A stretch of DNA of 64,000 nt, taken from assembly GCF_028765165.1 (NCBI RefSeq), contig NZ_JARADB010000004.1:124001-188000 (forward strand), written 5' to 3'. The stretch comes from Paenibacillus sp. MAHUQ-63 (GTDB taxonomy: Bacteria; Bacillota; Bacilli; Paenibacillales; NBRC-103111). The notes beneath the pieces were generated by a model that made no database searches, had not been told where the DNA came from, and saw only the letters and a list, made by a program, of their open reading frames with translations. Position 1 is the stretch's first letter. Each line of letters begins with the position of its first letter. Below are positions 51,890 through 61,076 of this stretch, piece by piece. Position numbers and translations under genes: made by a program.

Positions 51890-53980
51890 CTACTTTTTGG
51901 ACGAGACAGCATTCATAATAAGCTCGGAGTAAGCCTCGGCCCCCTTGGTTGTTAAATGAACGCCATCATTCGCAAACCATTCCGATTGCTTCTCACTGTA
52001 AGAATACCAATCAACGAGTTTGACATTCGGATATGTTTTGCTTGCTTCAACCAACATGTTGTTTACTGCACTTTGCCATTTGCGGGGAACGCGCGTATTG
52101 ATCAGAATCATATTTCGCTTCTCTCCGATTGCCGCAATCAGTTGTTCCAACTGACTGGACGTAAAGGCTCCGTTCGTTCCGAGGTGAATGACGACAACGC
52201 CGCCCAGTTTCTTATTGGTTTTGATTTCTTCAACCAAATCGGCAGCTTGAGACATTTGTCTGCCCAATTTCCCGTCTACGAATATCCCGGCAATCTTTTT
52301 TTCCAGTACGGTTGCAGCACCAAGCATAACCGAATCGCCGATCGCTGTCACAGTTGGATTTAGCGTTCCTAATTTGCTCTCCGATGATGTTTTCGATGTG
52401 GCTATTGTTTTCTCATTATTGGTGAGATTGACATCTTTTGAAGCACCACCACCTGGAGCATTCTCATTCTCGGACTCAGCCGGTTGTATTACCTTTGGAT
52501 CAGCTGTCTGGACAGCACTTGTCGAATCCGGCGGCAGCGTAACACCCGGCGTAGACGTTGGGACGGGACTTGTCGAGGCGGCGGAACGCTTAGCTTCAGG
52601 GGGTGGTGTCGGACTTGGTGCATTCAAGTCAGGTTGTGCTATAGGATTATGGGTGGTAACTTTATTGGCGAAATGAGCCGTTTGTGAAATAGTAGCTTCG
52701 GGCGAACTAACGGTAGGGCTGATGTTCTCTGGCTTTTTGGCAGAGGCGAGCGTTGTCGTCTCGACGGAAATTGCCGATTCTTTGGATAGAGCGGCTTCCT
52801 CCGTTGTAAACCTCGTGTATGTAATGGAGGCGCAGATAAGCATGAGAACGAGTAGCGCTAATCTAGCCAAGGGATGTCGAAACCATTGGGTCCATATGCG
52901 CCAGTTCCCGCTTCTGAAAGGAGTTTCGATTAGCGAATAGGACATCGCAGCAAGCAAAATACTAAGCGTCAATTGTAGAAATTGGAGCGTATAGTTACTA
53001 GGCGTATTAGGATCAACAGGATTCGTTAAAAGAATCACCGGAAAGTGCCAAAGATAGATGGAATAAGACCGTCTGCCGATCCAGAGCAAAGGTCTGAATC
53101 TCAATATTTTGCTCACGACGCCAGTTGGCCGGGCTGCTGCCATAATGACGAAGGCAGATATAATTGAAATCAGCAGCATGCCGCCGTAGTATAGCGATCG
53201 ATCATATTCTTCTACCCAAATAAACATATAAATGAGGGCCATCAGTCCAATTGTGCCAGTTAGGTCTATCCATATTTGATTCCGTTTCTTCAATGAAGCA
53301 ATTCCAGCGCTTGGGAATAGGATGGCGAGAGACACACCGATCAAGAGACCGAATGCTCTTGTGTCTGTCCCCAAATATACCCGGCTGGGGTCAGTGCCCG
53401 GCTCGTAAATCAGGACCATCGCGATAAAAGAGAGAATAGCGCCAACCAACGTTATGGAAAGAAGCTTTCCGCGGGTTGGGTTAATCAGCTTGCTCAAGAT
53501 GACGAGTAATAGAGGCCACACGAGATAGAATTGCTCTTCAATCGCAAGTGACCAAAGATGTCCTAACGGGGACGGGGGGCCAAAGCTTTCGAAATATGAA
53601 ACTTGATGAAAAATGTTATACCAATTGCTTGTATAGGTTATTGCTGCACCGAATTCTCCTAGATGGGCCTGTAACCGATGAAAGTCCGTAATCCCAAGAT
53701 AGATGGCGGCAGCGGCTATCATCGACAACATGGCTGGGAGCAATCGCCGGGTTCGGCGTATCCAAAACCGGCCTAAACGGATTCTTTTGTGCTTTCTACG
53801 CTCTTCCAACAACATATCCATGATCAGGTAGCCAGATAGCACAAAAAATACGCTTACCCCCAAGAAACCTCCTGATGCCCACTCCCAGTTCAGATGGTAG
53901 CCGATGACGGCAAGAACCGCCAGTGCTCTTATTCCATCCAATCCATGCATATAATACCTTTGCTTATTGCTTTCCTGCAT
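51890..53980 (-). CDS. OatA-like membrane O-acetyltransferase with SGNH domain
   Basis: A 696-residue protein. Residues 1-380 are an acyltransferase-3 domain with about ten membrane segments (LDGIRALAVLAVIGYHLNWE near the start, a FWIRRTRRLLPAM turn and SLAIEEQFYLVWPL). A Ser/Thr/Pro-rich linker of about 110 residues follows. Then comes an extracytoplasmic SGNH domain with VTAIGDSVMLGA (nucleophile Ser), VVIHLGTNGAF and NDGVHLTTKG (Asp-His). This is the plan of OatA, which O-acetylates muramic acid in peptidoglycan and gives lysozyme resistance. Other cell-wall or exopolysaccharide acetylation is possible. GGGGGAG precedes the ATG. Confidence 0.9.
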   Translation of the reverse strand: MQESNKQRYYMHGLDGIRALAVLAVIGYHLNWEWASGGFLGVSVFFVLSGYLIMDMLLEERRKHKRIRLGRFWIRRTRRLLPAMLSMIAAAAIYLGITDFHRLQAHLGEFGAAITYTSNWYNIFHQVSYFESFGPPSPLGHLWSLAIEEQFYLVWPLLLVILSKLINPTRGKLLSITLVGAILSFIAMVLIYEPGTDPSRVYLGTDTRAFGLLIGVSLAILFPSAGIASLKKRNQIWIDLTGTIGLMALIYMFIWVEEYDRSLYYGGMLLISIISAFVIMAAARPTGVVSKILRFRPLLWIGRRSYSIYLWHFPVILLTNPVDPNTPSNYTLQFLQLTLSILLAAMSYSLIETPFRSGNWRIWTQWFRHPLARLALLVLMLICASITYTRFTTEEAALSKESAISVETTTLASAKKPENISPTVSSPEATISQTAHFANKVTTHNPIAQPDLNAPSPTPPPEAKRSAASTSPVPTSTPGVTLPPDSTSAVQTADPKVIQPAESENENAPGGGASKDVNLTNNEKTIATSKTSSESKLGTLNPTVTAIGDSVMLGAATVLEKKIAGIFVDGKLGRQMSQAADLVEEIKTNKKLGGVVVIHLGTNGAFTSSQLEQLIAAIGEKRNMILINTRVPRKWQSAVNNMLVEASKTYPNVKLVDWYSYSEKQSEWFANDGVHLTTKGAEAYSELIMNAVSSKK

Positions 53981-54383
53981 ACTTCTTAGCTCCCCCGGTT
54001 GGTCTGTTCGAATTTGAACACTTTTTTAGACGCACCTGTATCTTGAGCAGTTCAAAACCTTTTGTTGAATTTTGGCGAAGCTTATCGTATGCGTAAAGTT
54101 GGTCCGTCAAAGCCTTCCCAGCTTTGCAATAATTGACGTTCCTCAAGGGCATATTGAATATCAGAGTAAGGTTGGGGGCAGCACGATACTGCTGATCGAA
54201 CGGCCAGCCTTGGGCGAGTAGAACGGGACCGGGAAGCCGGTCCTTTACTTCGCTCACAGTTTGGCAACTGTCAAACTTCGCAATAAGGTGGTCAATCTGC
54301 GACAAGATGCGCAGCATGAAATATGCTACATTGATAACGTGTTCAATAATTGTGAATCTGACAAGAAAAAGGTGAGGTTACAT
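53981..54383. other. About 400 bases without a convincing gene
   Basis: A 117-codon frame on the minus strand (53964-54317) overlaps the acyltransferase start by 17 bases and lacks a ribosome site. Two hairpins lie on the plus strand: GGACCGG/CCGGTCC at 54226-54243 and AGTTTGGC/GTCAAACT at 54258-54277. The last 120 bases should hold the promoter of the 54384 gene. Nothing else is seen. Confidence 0.6.
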
Positions 54384-55544
54384 ATGGAGAAAGTTAGAAT
54401 CGGTATTATCGGCTTGGGCAATATGGGAACCGGACATGCCAAATACTTGGTGAACAACGAAGTAAAAGGCGGCCAGTTAACGGCAATTTGTGAATTTCGG
54501 GCAGACCGTTTGGAATGGGCGAAAGAAAACCTGGGCGAAGGGATTCAGCTGTTCGACGATCTTGATGCCTTCTTGAATTCAGGTGTCATTGACGCCGTAT
54601 TGATTGCGACTCCTCACTATGATCACCCTGAAGTAGCGATCAAAGCATTCAAGGCTGGGCTTCACGTATTGTGCGAGAAACCGGCAGGCGTATACACGAA
54701 GCAAGTTCGTCAAATGAATGAGGCTGGCAAAGCATCCGGCAAAGTATTCAGTATGATGTATAATCAGCGTACGAATCCTTTATATAAAAAGTTGAAAGAT
54801 CTTGTGGAATCCGGAGAGCTCGGCGAAATCCGCAGAACCAACTGGATCATTACGAACTGGTACAGATCCCAAAGCTACTACGATTCCGGCGGCTGGCGCG
54901 CAACATGGGCAGGCGAAGGCGGCGGTGTTTTGATCAACCAGGACCCGCATCAGCTTGACTTGTGGCAGTGGACGATCGATATGATGCCTAAGCGCGTTCG
55001 CGCCTTCTGTTATTTCGGTAAACACCGCAATATCGAAGTGGAGAACGATGTAACGGCATTCGTCGAGTATGAGAATGGCGCCACAGGCCTGTTCGTAACT
55101 TCCACAGCGGAAGCTCCGGGAACGAACCGTTTCGAAATCTCGGGGGATCGCGGTAAAGTCGTCATCGAGGACGGCAAATTGACTTTCTGGCGCCTGCGCG
55201 TTTCCGAGACGGAGTTCAACGAAACGTTCAAAGGCGGATTCGGGCAACCGGAATGCTGGAAAATTGAAATCCCGGTCGAGGGCAAGGAAACCGGCCACAT
55301 GGGAATTACGCAAAACTTCGTCGATGCGATTCTGCACGGCAAGCCGCTTGTTGCTCCAGGTGAAGAAGGGATCAAAGGATTGATGCTGTCCAATGCCATG
55401 TTGTTATCCACATGGACTGACAATTGGGTGGATCTGCCGATTGACGAGGATCTGTTCGAGCAGCATTTGCAGGATCAAATCAAAAATTCCAAAGTGAATA
55501 AAGAAAATACTTTCCAAACCTTCGATGTTTCGACTTCAAGATAA
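54384..55544 (+). CDS. Gfo/Idh/MocA family oxidoreductase (first)
   Basis: A 386-residue NAD(P)-dependent oxidoreductase. The N-terminal Rossmann fold starts RIGIIGLGNMGTGHAKYL. The family's EKP motif lies in HVLCEKPAG, with the catalytic Lys. The C-terminal domain has GGGVLINQDPHQLDLWQWTI (Asp-His). Such enzymes act on sugars, inositol or glycosides; no substrate can be named. GGTGAGG lies before ATG 54384. It forms a pair with the next gene, 61 bases on, and the two may work on one substrate. Confidence 0.9.
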   Translation: MEKVRIGIIGLGNMGTGHAKYLVNNEVKGGQLTAICEFRADRLEWAKENLGEGIQLFDDLDAFLNSGVIDAVLIATPHYDHPEVAIKAFKAGLHVLCEKPAGVYTKQVRQMNEAGKASGKVFSMMYNQRTNPLYKKLKDLVESGELGEIRRTNWIITNWYRSQSYYDSGGWRATWAGEGGGVLINQDPHQLDLWQWTIDMMPKRVRAFCYFGKHRNIEVENDVTAFVEYENGATGLFVTSTAEAPGTNRFEISGDRGKVVIEDGKLTFWRLRVSETEFNETFKGGFGQPECWKIEIPVEGKETGHMGITQNFVDAILHGKPLVAPGEEGIKGLMLSNAMLLSTWTDNWVDLPIDEDLFEQHLQDQIKNSKVNKENTFQTFDVSTSR

Positions 55545-55605
55545 GACGCTATAACTAAATGGACCCTTGTAACTGGCATGGGCAGGATGATGGAGGAATT
55601 CGGAA

Positions 55606-56679
55606 ATGCAAAAAAGCGATGGTATGAATTATGCGCCAAAAGGGAAGCCGAACATCGTGGTGCAAAAAGGGGAATTCGTTTTCGCGGCGATTGCACTGGA
55701 CCACGGGCACATCTACGGGATGTGCAACGGATTGCTGGAAGCCGGCGCGGAGCTGAAGTGGGTATACGACCAGGATCCGGCGAAGGTTGCGGCATTCCTT
55801 GCGAAATACCCGCAAGCGAAGGCGGCCTCTTCGGAACAAGAAATTTTCGATGATGCGGAAGTCAAACTTATCGCGGCAGCCGCTGTTCCTTCCGAACGCG
55901 CAGCGCTTGGCATCCGGGCCATGGAGCATGGGAAAGATTACTTTACCGATAAAACGCCTTTCACTTCCTTGGATCAGCTTGCCGCTGCCAAAGCGAAAGT
56001 AAAGGAGACAGGCCGTAAATACGCCGTCTATTTCAGTGAGCGTCTGCACGTGGAGAGCGCCGTGTTCGCAGGGCAGCTGATCGAAGAAGGCGCGATCGGC
56101 CGCGTCGTTCAAGTGATCGGACTCGGGCCGCATCGCTTGGGGGCGGCAGGACGTCCGGACTGGTTCTTCAAGAAAGAGAAATACGGCGGTATTCTCTGCG
56201 ATATCGGTTCTCATCAGATTGAACAGTTTCTGTTCTATACGGGCTGCAAGGACGCTACCGTTATGAGCAGCAAGGTAGCGAATTACCATGCGAAGGATTA
56301 TCCGGAGCTGGAAGATTTCGGTGACGCTACATTGGTCGGCGACAACGGAGCGACGAACTACTTCCGTGTGGACTGGTTGACACCGGACGGCTTGGGAACT
56401 TGGGGCGACGGCCGCACGTTGATTCTTGGAACCGAAGGCTATATCGAGCTTCGGAAGTACATCGACATCGCGCGCGACCCGCAAGGCGACCAGCTGTATC
56501 TGGTGAATCAGCAGGGCGAGAAGCATTACAGCCTTCACGGGCAAGTGGGCTTCCCTTTCTTCGGCCAATTGATTCTGGATTGCATCAACCGGACGGAGAA
56601 CGCCATGACGCAAGAGCATGCGTTCAAAGCGGCAGAGCTGTGCCTGCTTGCTCAAGAAAAAGCAGTGCGCGTAGAATAA
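55606..56679 (+). CDS. Gfo/Idh/MocA family oxidoreductase (second)
   Basis: A 357-residue relative with a modified N-terminus: the usual GxGxxG is replaced by AAIALDHGHIYGM, and the EKP motif by DKTPFTS, with Lys kept. The C-terminal half has CDIGSHQIEQFLFY (Asp-His) as in the family. The altered dinucleotide loop suggests different cofactor binding or a role as a partner of the first oxidoreductase. GGAGGAATTCGG precedes ATG 55606. A terminator follows. Confidence 0.85.
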   Translation: MQKSDGMNYAPKGKPNIVVQKGEFVFAAIALDHGHIYGMCNGLLEAGAELKWVYDQDPAKVAAFLAKYPQAKAASSEQEIFDDAEVKLIAAAAVPSERAALGIRAMEHGKDYFTDKTPFTSLDQLAAAKAKVKETGRKYAVYFSERLHVESAVFAGQLIEEGAIGRVVQVIGLGPHRLGAAGRPDWFFKKEKYGGILCDIGSHQIEQFLFYTGCKDATVMSSKVANYHAKDYPELEDFGDATLVGDNGATNYFRVDWLTPDGLGTWGDGRTLILGTEGYIELRKYIDIARDPQGDQLYLVNQQGEKHYSLHGQVGFPFFGQLILDCINRTENAMTQEHAFKAAELCLLAQEKAVRVE

Positions 56680-56683
56680 TATT

Positions 56684-56720
56684 CGGGCAGTCCGGCGGTT
56701 ATCGCCGGGCTGCCCGTTTT
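56684..56720 (+). terminator. Rho-independent terminator
   Basis: CGGGCAG-CCGGCG pairs with CGCCGGGCTGCCCG, then TTTT. Confidence 0.85.
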
Positions 56721-56805
56721 GCATTTCGCCCAAGGCATAACCGATTGATGCAGGTTTAAATACAGGCCTTTCCTTTCATACTAGTGTAAAGGAGGTGGCA
56801 CGCCA

Positions 56806-58512
56806 ATGAATATGGACCCAACCCGTCCGCTGATCGTTCAGAGCGATTCGTCGATACTGCTTGAAACGCATCATCCTGAATTTGAGTCCGTTCGCGGGAT
56901 GTTATCCCGGTTCGCGGACCTGGTCAAAAGTCCGGAACACCTGCATACATACCGGATCACGCCGCTATCCCTATGGAATGCGGCTGCGGCCGGCATGCCG
57001 GTCGAGCAAATGACGGCATGTCTGCAGACCCATGCGAAATTCGGTGTTCCTCCATCCGTACTAGGCGGGATTCGCAAATACGCCGGGCGGTATGGGATGT
57101 TGAGTATGCGGAACGTCGGCGACGAACTGCATCTGGTTAGCGACGATACGGTTGTGCTGAATGAGATTCGGGCCTACGATTCCCTGAAAAAATATTTGAC
57201 GGACACCCGCGGCGAGCGGGCTATTGCCATTTCACCGGCTAAGCGCGGATTGCTGAAGCAGGAGTTGACCAAGCTCGGTTATCCCGTTGAAGATTTGGCC
57301 GCTTACCGGAGCGGCGAGTTTCTGCCGATCCGCCTCCGGGATGAAGAAGCGGTGGATGAACCGTTTCAGCTGCGGGACTACCAGAAGAGCGCTGTGGATG
57401 CGTTTCACCGCATCGGGAACGGAGGCAGCGGAGTGCTGGTGCTTCCTTGCGGAGCCGGTAAGACGGTGATCGGCATCGCCGCGATGGCCAAGTGCAGCTG
57501 CGCCACCTTGATCCTGACATCCAATGTCACATCGGTAAAGCAGTGGAAGCGGGAAATTTTGAGTAAAACAGGGCTTGGCGAAGACCAAGTCGGCGAATAT
57601 AGCGGCACGACCAAGGAGGTACGGCCCATCACGATAGCGACTTATCAGATCTTGACGCACCGCGGGAAGAAAGAAGACGAATTCGCGCATATGCGGCTGT
57701 TCAGTGAAAGAGAGTGGGGCCTCATCATTTATGATGAGGTGCATCTGCTCCCCGCTCCCGTCTTCCGGGCTACCGCCGACATTCAAGCGACCCGCAGGCT
57801 TGGCTTGACTGCGACCTTAATTCGCGAGGACGGCCGGGAGGACGACGTATTTTCACTGGTCGGACCGAAGAAATTCGATATGGCTTGGAAGGAGCTCGAG
57901 TCGCAGGGTTGGATCGCCAAGGTAACTTGCCAGGAAATACGGGTTCCGCTGTCGGAGAGCGATCGCGACCTGTACGGAGCTTCCGGGGCGAGGCAGCAGT
58001 TCCGCATTGCCGGAGAGAACGAAGGCAAGCTGGAAGTGATCGATCACCTGCGGCGCCTGCATGCGGGGGAACAGACGTTAATTATCGGCCAATATATCGA
58101 CCAATTGGAGCGGATTGCTGCGCATACCGGGGCGCCGATGATCAGCGGCGGCATGCCGTACGAGCAGCGCGAAGAGCTGTATGCACAGTTCAAGAAGGGG
58201 CAGCTGCCGCTTCTCATCGTCTCGAAGGTGGCCAACTTCGCTGTCGATTTACCGGATGCCGCGGTGGCCATACAGGTGTCGGGCAGCTATGGCTCGCGCC
58301 AGGAAGAAGCACAGCGCTTAGGGCGCATTCTGCGTCCGAAAAGCAGCGGTGCCAATAGCGCCGTCTTTTATACGATCATTACGGAGGATACGAAGGAGCA
58401 GGATTTTGCCATGAAGCGGCAGTTGTTTCTGGTTGAACAAGGCTACGCATACCGGATCACACATTGGTGTTCGAACGACGCGGAGCGGGAGGGTGACTTG
58501 AATGAGGTATGA
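56806..58512 (+). CDS. XPB/ERCC3-type DNA repair helicase
   Basis: A 568-residue superfamily 2 helicase. An N-terminal region of about 180 residues precedes motif Q (LRDYQKSAVDAF). Walker A is GAGKT at 216-220, DEVH is at 310-313, and the XPB-specific RED motif is in LIREDGRED at 340-342. Motif VI reads QRLGRILRPKS. In eukaryotes XPB opens DNA in TFIIH; bacterial forms have been shown to unwind DNA but their role is unclear. AAAGGAGGTG lies before the ATG. The next gene overlaps by 11 bases. No nuclease (Bax1-like) is adjacent. Confidence 0.93.
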   Translation: MNMDPTRPLIVQSDSSILLETHHPEFESVRGMLSRFADLVKSPEHLHTYRITPLSLWNAAAAGMPVEQMTACLQTHAKFGVPPSVLGGIRKYAGRYGMLSMRNVGDELHLVSDDTVVLNEIRAYDSLKKYLTDTRGERAIAISPAKRGLLKQELTKLGYPVEDLAAYRSGEFLPIRLRDEEAVDEPFQLRDYQKSAVDAFHRIGNGGSGVLVLPCGAGKTVIGIAAMAKCSCATLILTSNVTSVKQWKREILSKTGLGEDQVGEYSGTTKEVRPITIATYQILTHRGKKEDEFAHMRLFSEREWGLIIYDEVHLLPAPVFRATADIQATRRLGLTATLIREDGREDDVFSLVGPKKFDMAWKELESQGWIAKVTCQEIRVPLSESDRDLYGASGARQQFRIAGENEGKLEVIDHLRRLHAGEQTLIIGQYIDQLERIAAHTGAPMISGGMPYEQREELYAQFKKGQLPLLIVSKVANFAVDLPDAAVAIQVSGSYGSRQEEAQRLGRILRPKSSGANSAVFYTIITEDTKEQDFAMKRQLFLVEQGYAYRITHWCSNDAEREGDLNEV

Positions 58513-60529
58513 ACAAATATGGGCGAAGATGCCGGAAAGCATGAAGCAGCAAATTTCGAGCCAGCCTTGGTGCGCCGCTTTCACCAAAGATGGTGTTCAG
58601 CTGGACGATTTGTTGACGGACCGCAGCTATTTGATTCATCTGCTTGCCCAGCTCTCCCAGAATGAGAGAAATACGCTCCGCCTGATCTTGTCTGTCTTCG
58701 GCTGTGAATCGTTCACGGCCGATGCGCTCGAGAGGCAGGCGAGCCTTCAGATGGCCGGCGCACAGGCGGCCGTCGGCTTGGTCGGTTTGCGAAGAGCCGG
58801 CGTCATTGCCGCATTTCGCAAATCGTGGGGGGAACAGCTGTATGCGCTGCCGGAGGATGCTTTCGACGTCTGGCAGGGGCTGTTATTTCCTTCCGTGAAG
58901 CTTCGCTCCAGGGATGAACGAGACGCTGGCGAGCTGGAGGAGCTGCTTGGCGGTGTTCATCTAACGCCTGCCGCCGATGATGAGCAGGAGAGAGCCGGTG
59001 CCGGCGCCGGCGCTCACCCGAGAGGGCTTGCGCAGCTCTTGTTCCATTTCCTCGTCGCCTGCTCGCAGCAGCCGTCTTTGCCGTTAACGAACAAGGGGAC
59101 GCTCCATAAGAAGCAGCTGCTGAAGCTGACGGGGCATTTGAACCTCCCGCGGGACCTGCTGCGCAGCGCAGGAATCGCGTATGCGTTCAGAGACCAGTAT
59201 GATGACGGGACGGCGCTTATGCTGGAGCTCGCGATCCGGATGGGCTTCTTAACAGGGAGCGGAGAGCGGCTCTATCTCCATGAAAAGGCGGTCAAGGCAT
59301 GGCTTCGGCAAGATTACGCTACGCAGCAAAGCGATCTCTACACCATCTGGTGCCAGCTGCTCCTTCCGGCGCCGGTCTGGCTGCAGCATGCCATCGCTTG
59401 GGCGGAGAAAGCGGAGGGCGGCGCTTGGTATGAAGCGGACAGCATCGTTCGCGCGGTTGGGGAGTGCTGTTCCCGGAAAGAAGGGACGAACGCATATCCG
59501 TCTATTTATCAAGCGGTAATGATAGCATACTTAGCGCCTTTATCCATTTTCCGGTTTCTTGAGCTTGCAAAGGACCGGGAGGAGAAGGTGTGGTTCCGAT
59601 GGCTCATTACGCCGCGGAATGCCGGGAAGACTTCGATTGCTCAAGAGAAGCCCGGAGCCTCGTCGATTTATGTACAACCGGATTACGAAGTGCTGCTTCC
59701 GCCGGACGTACCGTTAAGCTTGGAGTGGGAGATCGCAGCGTTCGCCGATTTGAAGATGTCCGAGCAGATGCGTACGTACCGCATTTCCAAAGAAAGCTTT
59801 TACCGCGCCTGGGAAAACGGACGAAACACGGAAGAGATCATCCGATTGCTGCAGGAGCATGTGTATTACGATGTCCCCGAACCCGTGATTCTTACGCTGC
59901 GGCAATGGGGGGAACAGGCGGGCAAAGTGCGGATGGAAGATGTGACGCTGCTGCGCTGCAGGTCTGCGGATATTGCAGACGCGCTGCTCCGGAACGAGAA
60001 GTGTCGGCCGTTCTTAGGTGAACGCATCGGCGCAGCGGAATTCATCGTCCCGAAAGATCGGCTTGCCCAGCTCTCCAAGCATTTGGAACATATGGGCTAC
60101 CATCCGAACGGAAGCCGCAGAAACAAAGAGGAGGAGTCGTCCGCCGCGGCCGGTCCTGCCTTGGCCTTGCAAACGCCGGGAATATGCTATACCCGAGACA
60201 CGCTGCAGCTGTATGAGCTGGAGACGGAATTGCCGGAGCGCAGCGATGTGTATCCCGATATGGGATCGATCCCGGGTGCCTGGCTTCATGATTTCAGAGC
60301 GTACCACGGCTCTACGCGCAAAGAAATGATCCGCAAGGCGATCGAATGGAAGAGCTGTCTGCAGCTGAACAAGGAAGGCGAGAGCCGCCTTATCATTCCG
60401 CGCGGCCTTCGGGAGGAACGGTCGGGCTGGGTTCTGGACGGCTTGGAGGACTACCAAGAGATCTCCTTATCCGGCGAAGACTGGCAGGAAATGAAGCTGA
60501 TTTTACCCGGGATTAACGATGAGGCGTAG
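58502..60529 (+). CDS. Helicase-associated partner of XPB (Helicase_C_3/XPB N-terminal-like)
   Basis: A 675-residue soluble protein that overlaps the helicase gene by 11 bases and so is probably coupled to it. The C-terminal half has a domain of the 'helicase XPB/Ssl2 N-terminal' type: SSIYVQPDYEVLLPPDVPLS, YRISKESFYRAWENG and EEIIRLLQEHVYYDVPEPVI. The N-terminal half is helical with a winged-helix feel (LSQNERNTLRLIL, GLRRAGVIAAF). No ATPase or nuclease motif is visible. Similar pairs occur in Actinobacteria. It may load or regulate the helicase, an inference from gene coupling. Confidence 0.82.
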   Translation: MRYEQIWAKMPESMKQQISSQPWCAAFTKDGVQLDDLLTDRSYLIHLLAQLSQNERNTLRLILSVFGCESFTADALERQASLQMAGAQAAVGLVGLRRAGVIAAFRKSWGEQLYALPEDAFDVWQGLLFPSVKLRSRDERDAGELEELLGGVHLTPAADDEQERAGAGAGAHPRGLAQLLFHFLVACSQQPSLPLTNKGTLHKKQLLKLTGHLNLPRDLLRSAGIAYAFRDQYDDGTALMLELAIRMGFLTGSGERLYLHEKAVKAWLRQDYATQQSDLYTIWCQLLLPAPVWLQHAIAWAEKAEGGAWYEADSIVRAVGECCSRKEGTNAYPSIYQAVMIAYLAPLSIFRFLELAKDREEKVWFRWLITPRNAGKTSIAQEKPGASSIYVQPDYEVLLPPDVPLSLEWEIAAFADLKMSEQMRTYRISKESFYRAWENGRNTEEIIRLLQEHVYYDVPEPVILTLRQWGEQAGKVRMEDVTLLRCRSADIADALLRNEKCRPFLGERIGAAEFIVPKDRLAQLSKHLEHMGYHPNGSRRNKEEESSAAAGPALALQTPGICYTRDTLQLYELETELPERSDVYPDMGSIPGAWLHDFRAYHGSTRKEMIRKAIEWKSCLQLNKEGESRLIIPRGLREERSGWVLDGLEDYQEISLSGEDWQEMKLILPGINDEA

Positions 60530-60564
60530 CGGAAAGAGAAAAGGAAGAAACTCTCGAGGAACTG

Positions 60565-60573
60565 TGGTATAGT
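60565..60573 (+). promoter_or_regulatory. Extended -10 promoter element before ylbF
   Basis: TGGTATAGT (TG-n-TATAGT) about 50 bases before the ylbF start; no clear -35. Confidence 0.45.
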
Positions 60574-60620
60574 AGAGATGTTAGACGCACTCTTAGAGAG
60601 AAAGGATGTTGGACATAGGT

Positions 60621-61070
60621 ATGTTACAGACAATGGATGCAGAAACAATCGATATGTCGGCCGTTCTTATGCAGGCCTATGACATGGGAGACATGATTAA
60701 TTCCTCTGCTGAAGTGGCAGATTATTTATATTGGAAGAACGTTGTGGATAACAGCGCGGAAGTGAAACAGTTGAAGGCGGTCTTTGCCAGAAAGAAAGAA
60801 GCTTTCGAGGAATGCGAGCGCTTCGGGCATTATCACCCAAGCTATCACGAGGCGTTGGCTGCCGTGAACGAAATTCAGGACAAGCTGCATGCGGTTGAGG
60901 CCGTACGCAGATTCAAGGAAGCGGAGGAGCGGCTGGACGATCTCCTGTTCACCGTGTCGACGACGATCGCGCACGCCGTATCCGAGACGATCAAAGTGCC
61001 GAGCAATAACCCGCTTCCCACCGGAAAAGGCTGCTCGTCCGGCGGAAGCTGCAGCGGGAATTGCGGTTAA
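60621..61070 (+). CDS. ylbF: YlbF (RicF), RNA maturation and development regulator
   Basis: A 149-residue protein, exactly the length of B. subtilis YlbF. The helical core has ERFGHYHPSYHEALAAVNEI and a conserved AVSETIKVPSNNP. The tail carries Cys138, Cys144 and Cys148 in GCSSGGSCSGNCG, which in RicAFT help hold Fe-S clusters. The complex with RicA and RicT modulates RNase Y and affects biofilm and sporulation. I place the start at 60621 because the protein then opens MLQTMDAE, like MYATMES in Bacillus; the ATG at 60606 overlaps the ribosome site. ylbG follows beyond the asparaginase gene. Confidence 0.93.
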   Translation: MLQTMDAETIDMSAVLMQAYDMGDMINSSAEVADYLYWKNVVDNSAEVKQLKAVFARKKEAFEECERFGHYHPSYHEALAAVNEIQDKLHAVEAVRRFKEAEERLDDLLFTVSTTIAHAVSETIKVPSNNPLPTGKGCSSGGSCSGNCG

Positions 61071-61076
61071 TCGCCG

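Noticed and set aside
53964..54317. Minus-strand frame of 117 codons next to the OatA-like gene
   Set aside because: No ribosome site, overlaps the start of the acyltransferase gene, and the product resembles nothing I know. It may be a decayed remnant, but cannot be supported as a gene.
55555..56733. Long minus-strand frame opposite the second Gfo/Idh/MocA gene
   Set aside because: Shadow of the real gene on the plus strand, which has a ribosome site and conserved motifs.
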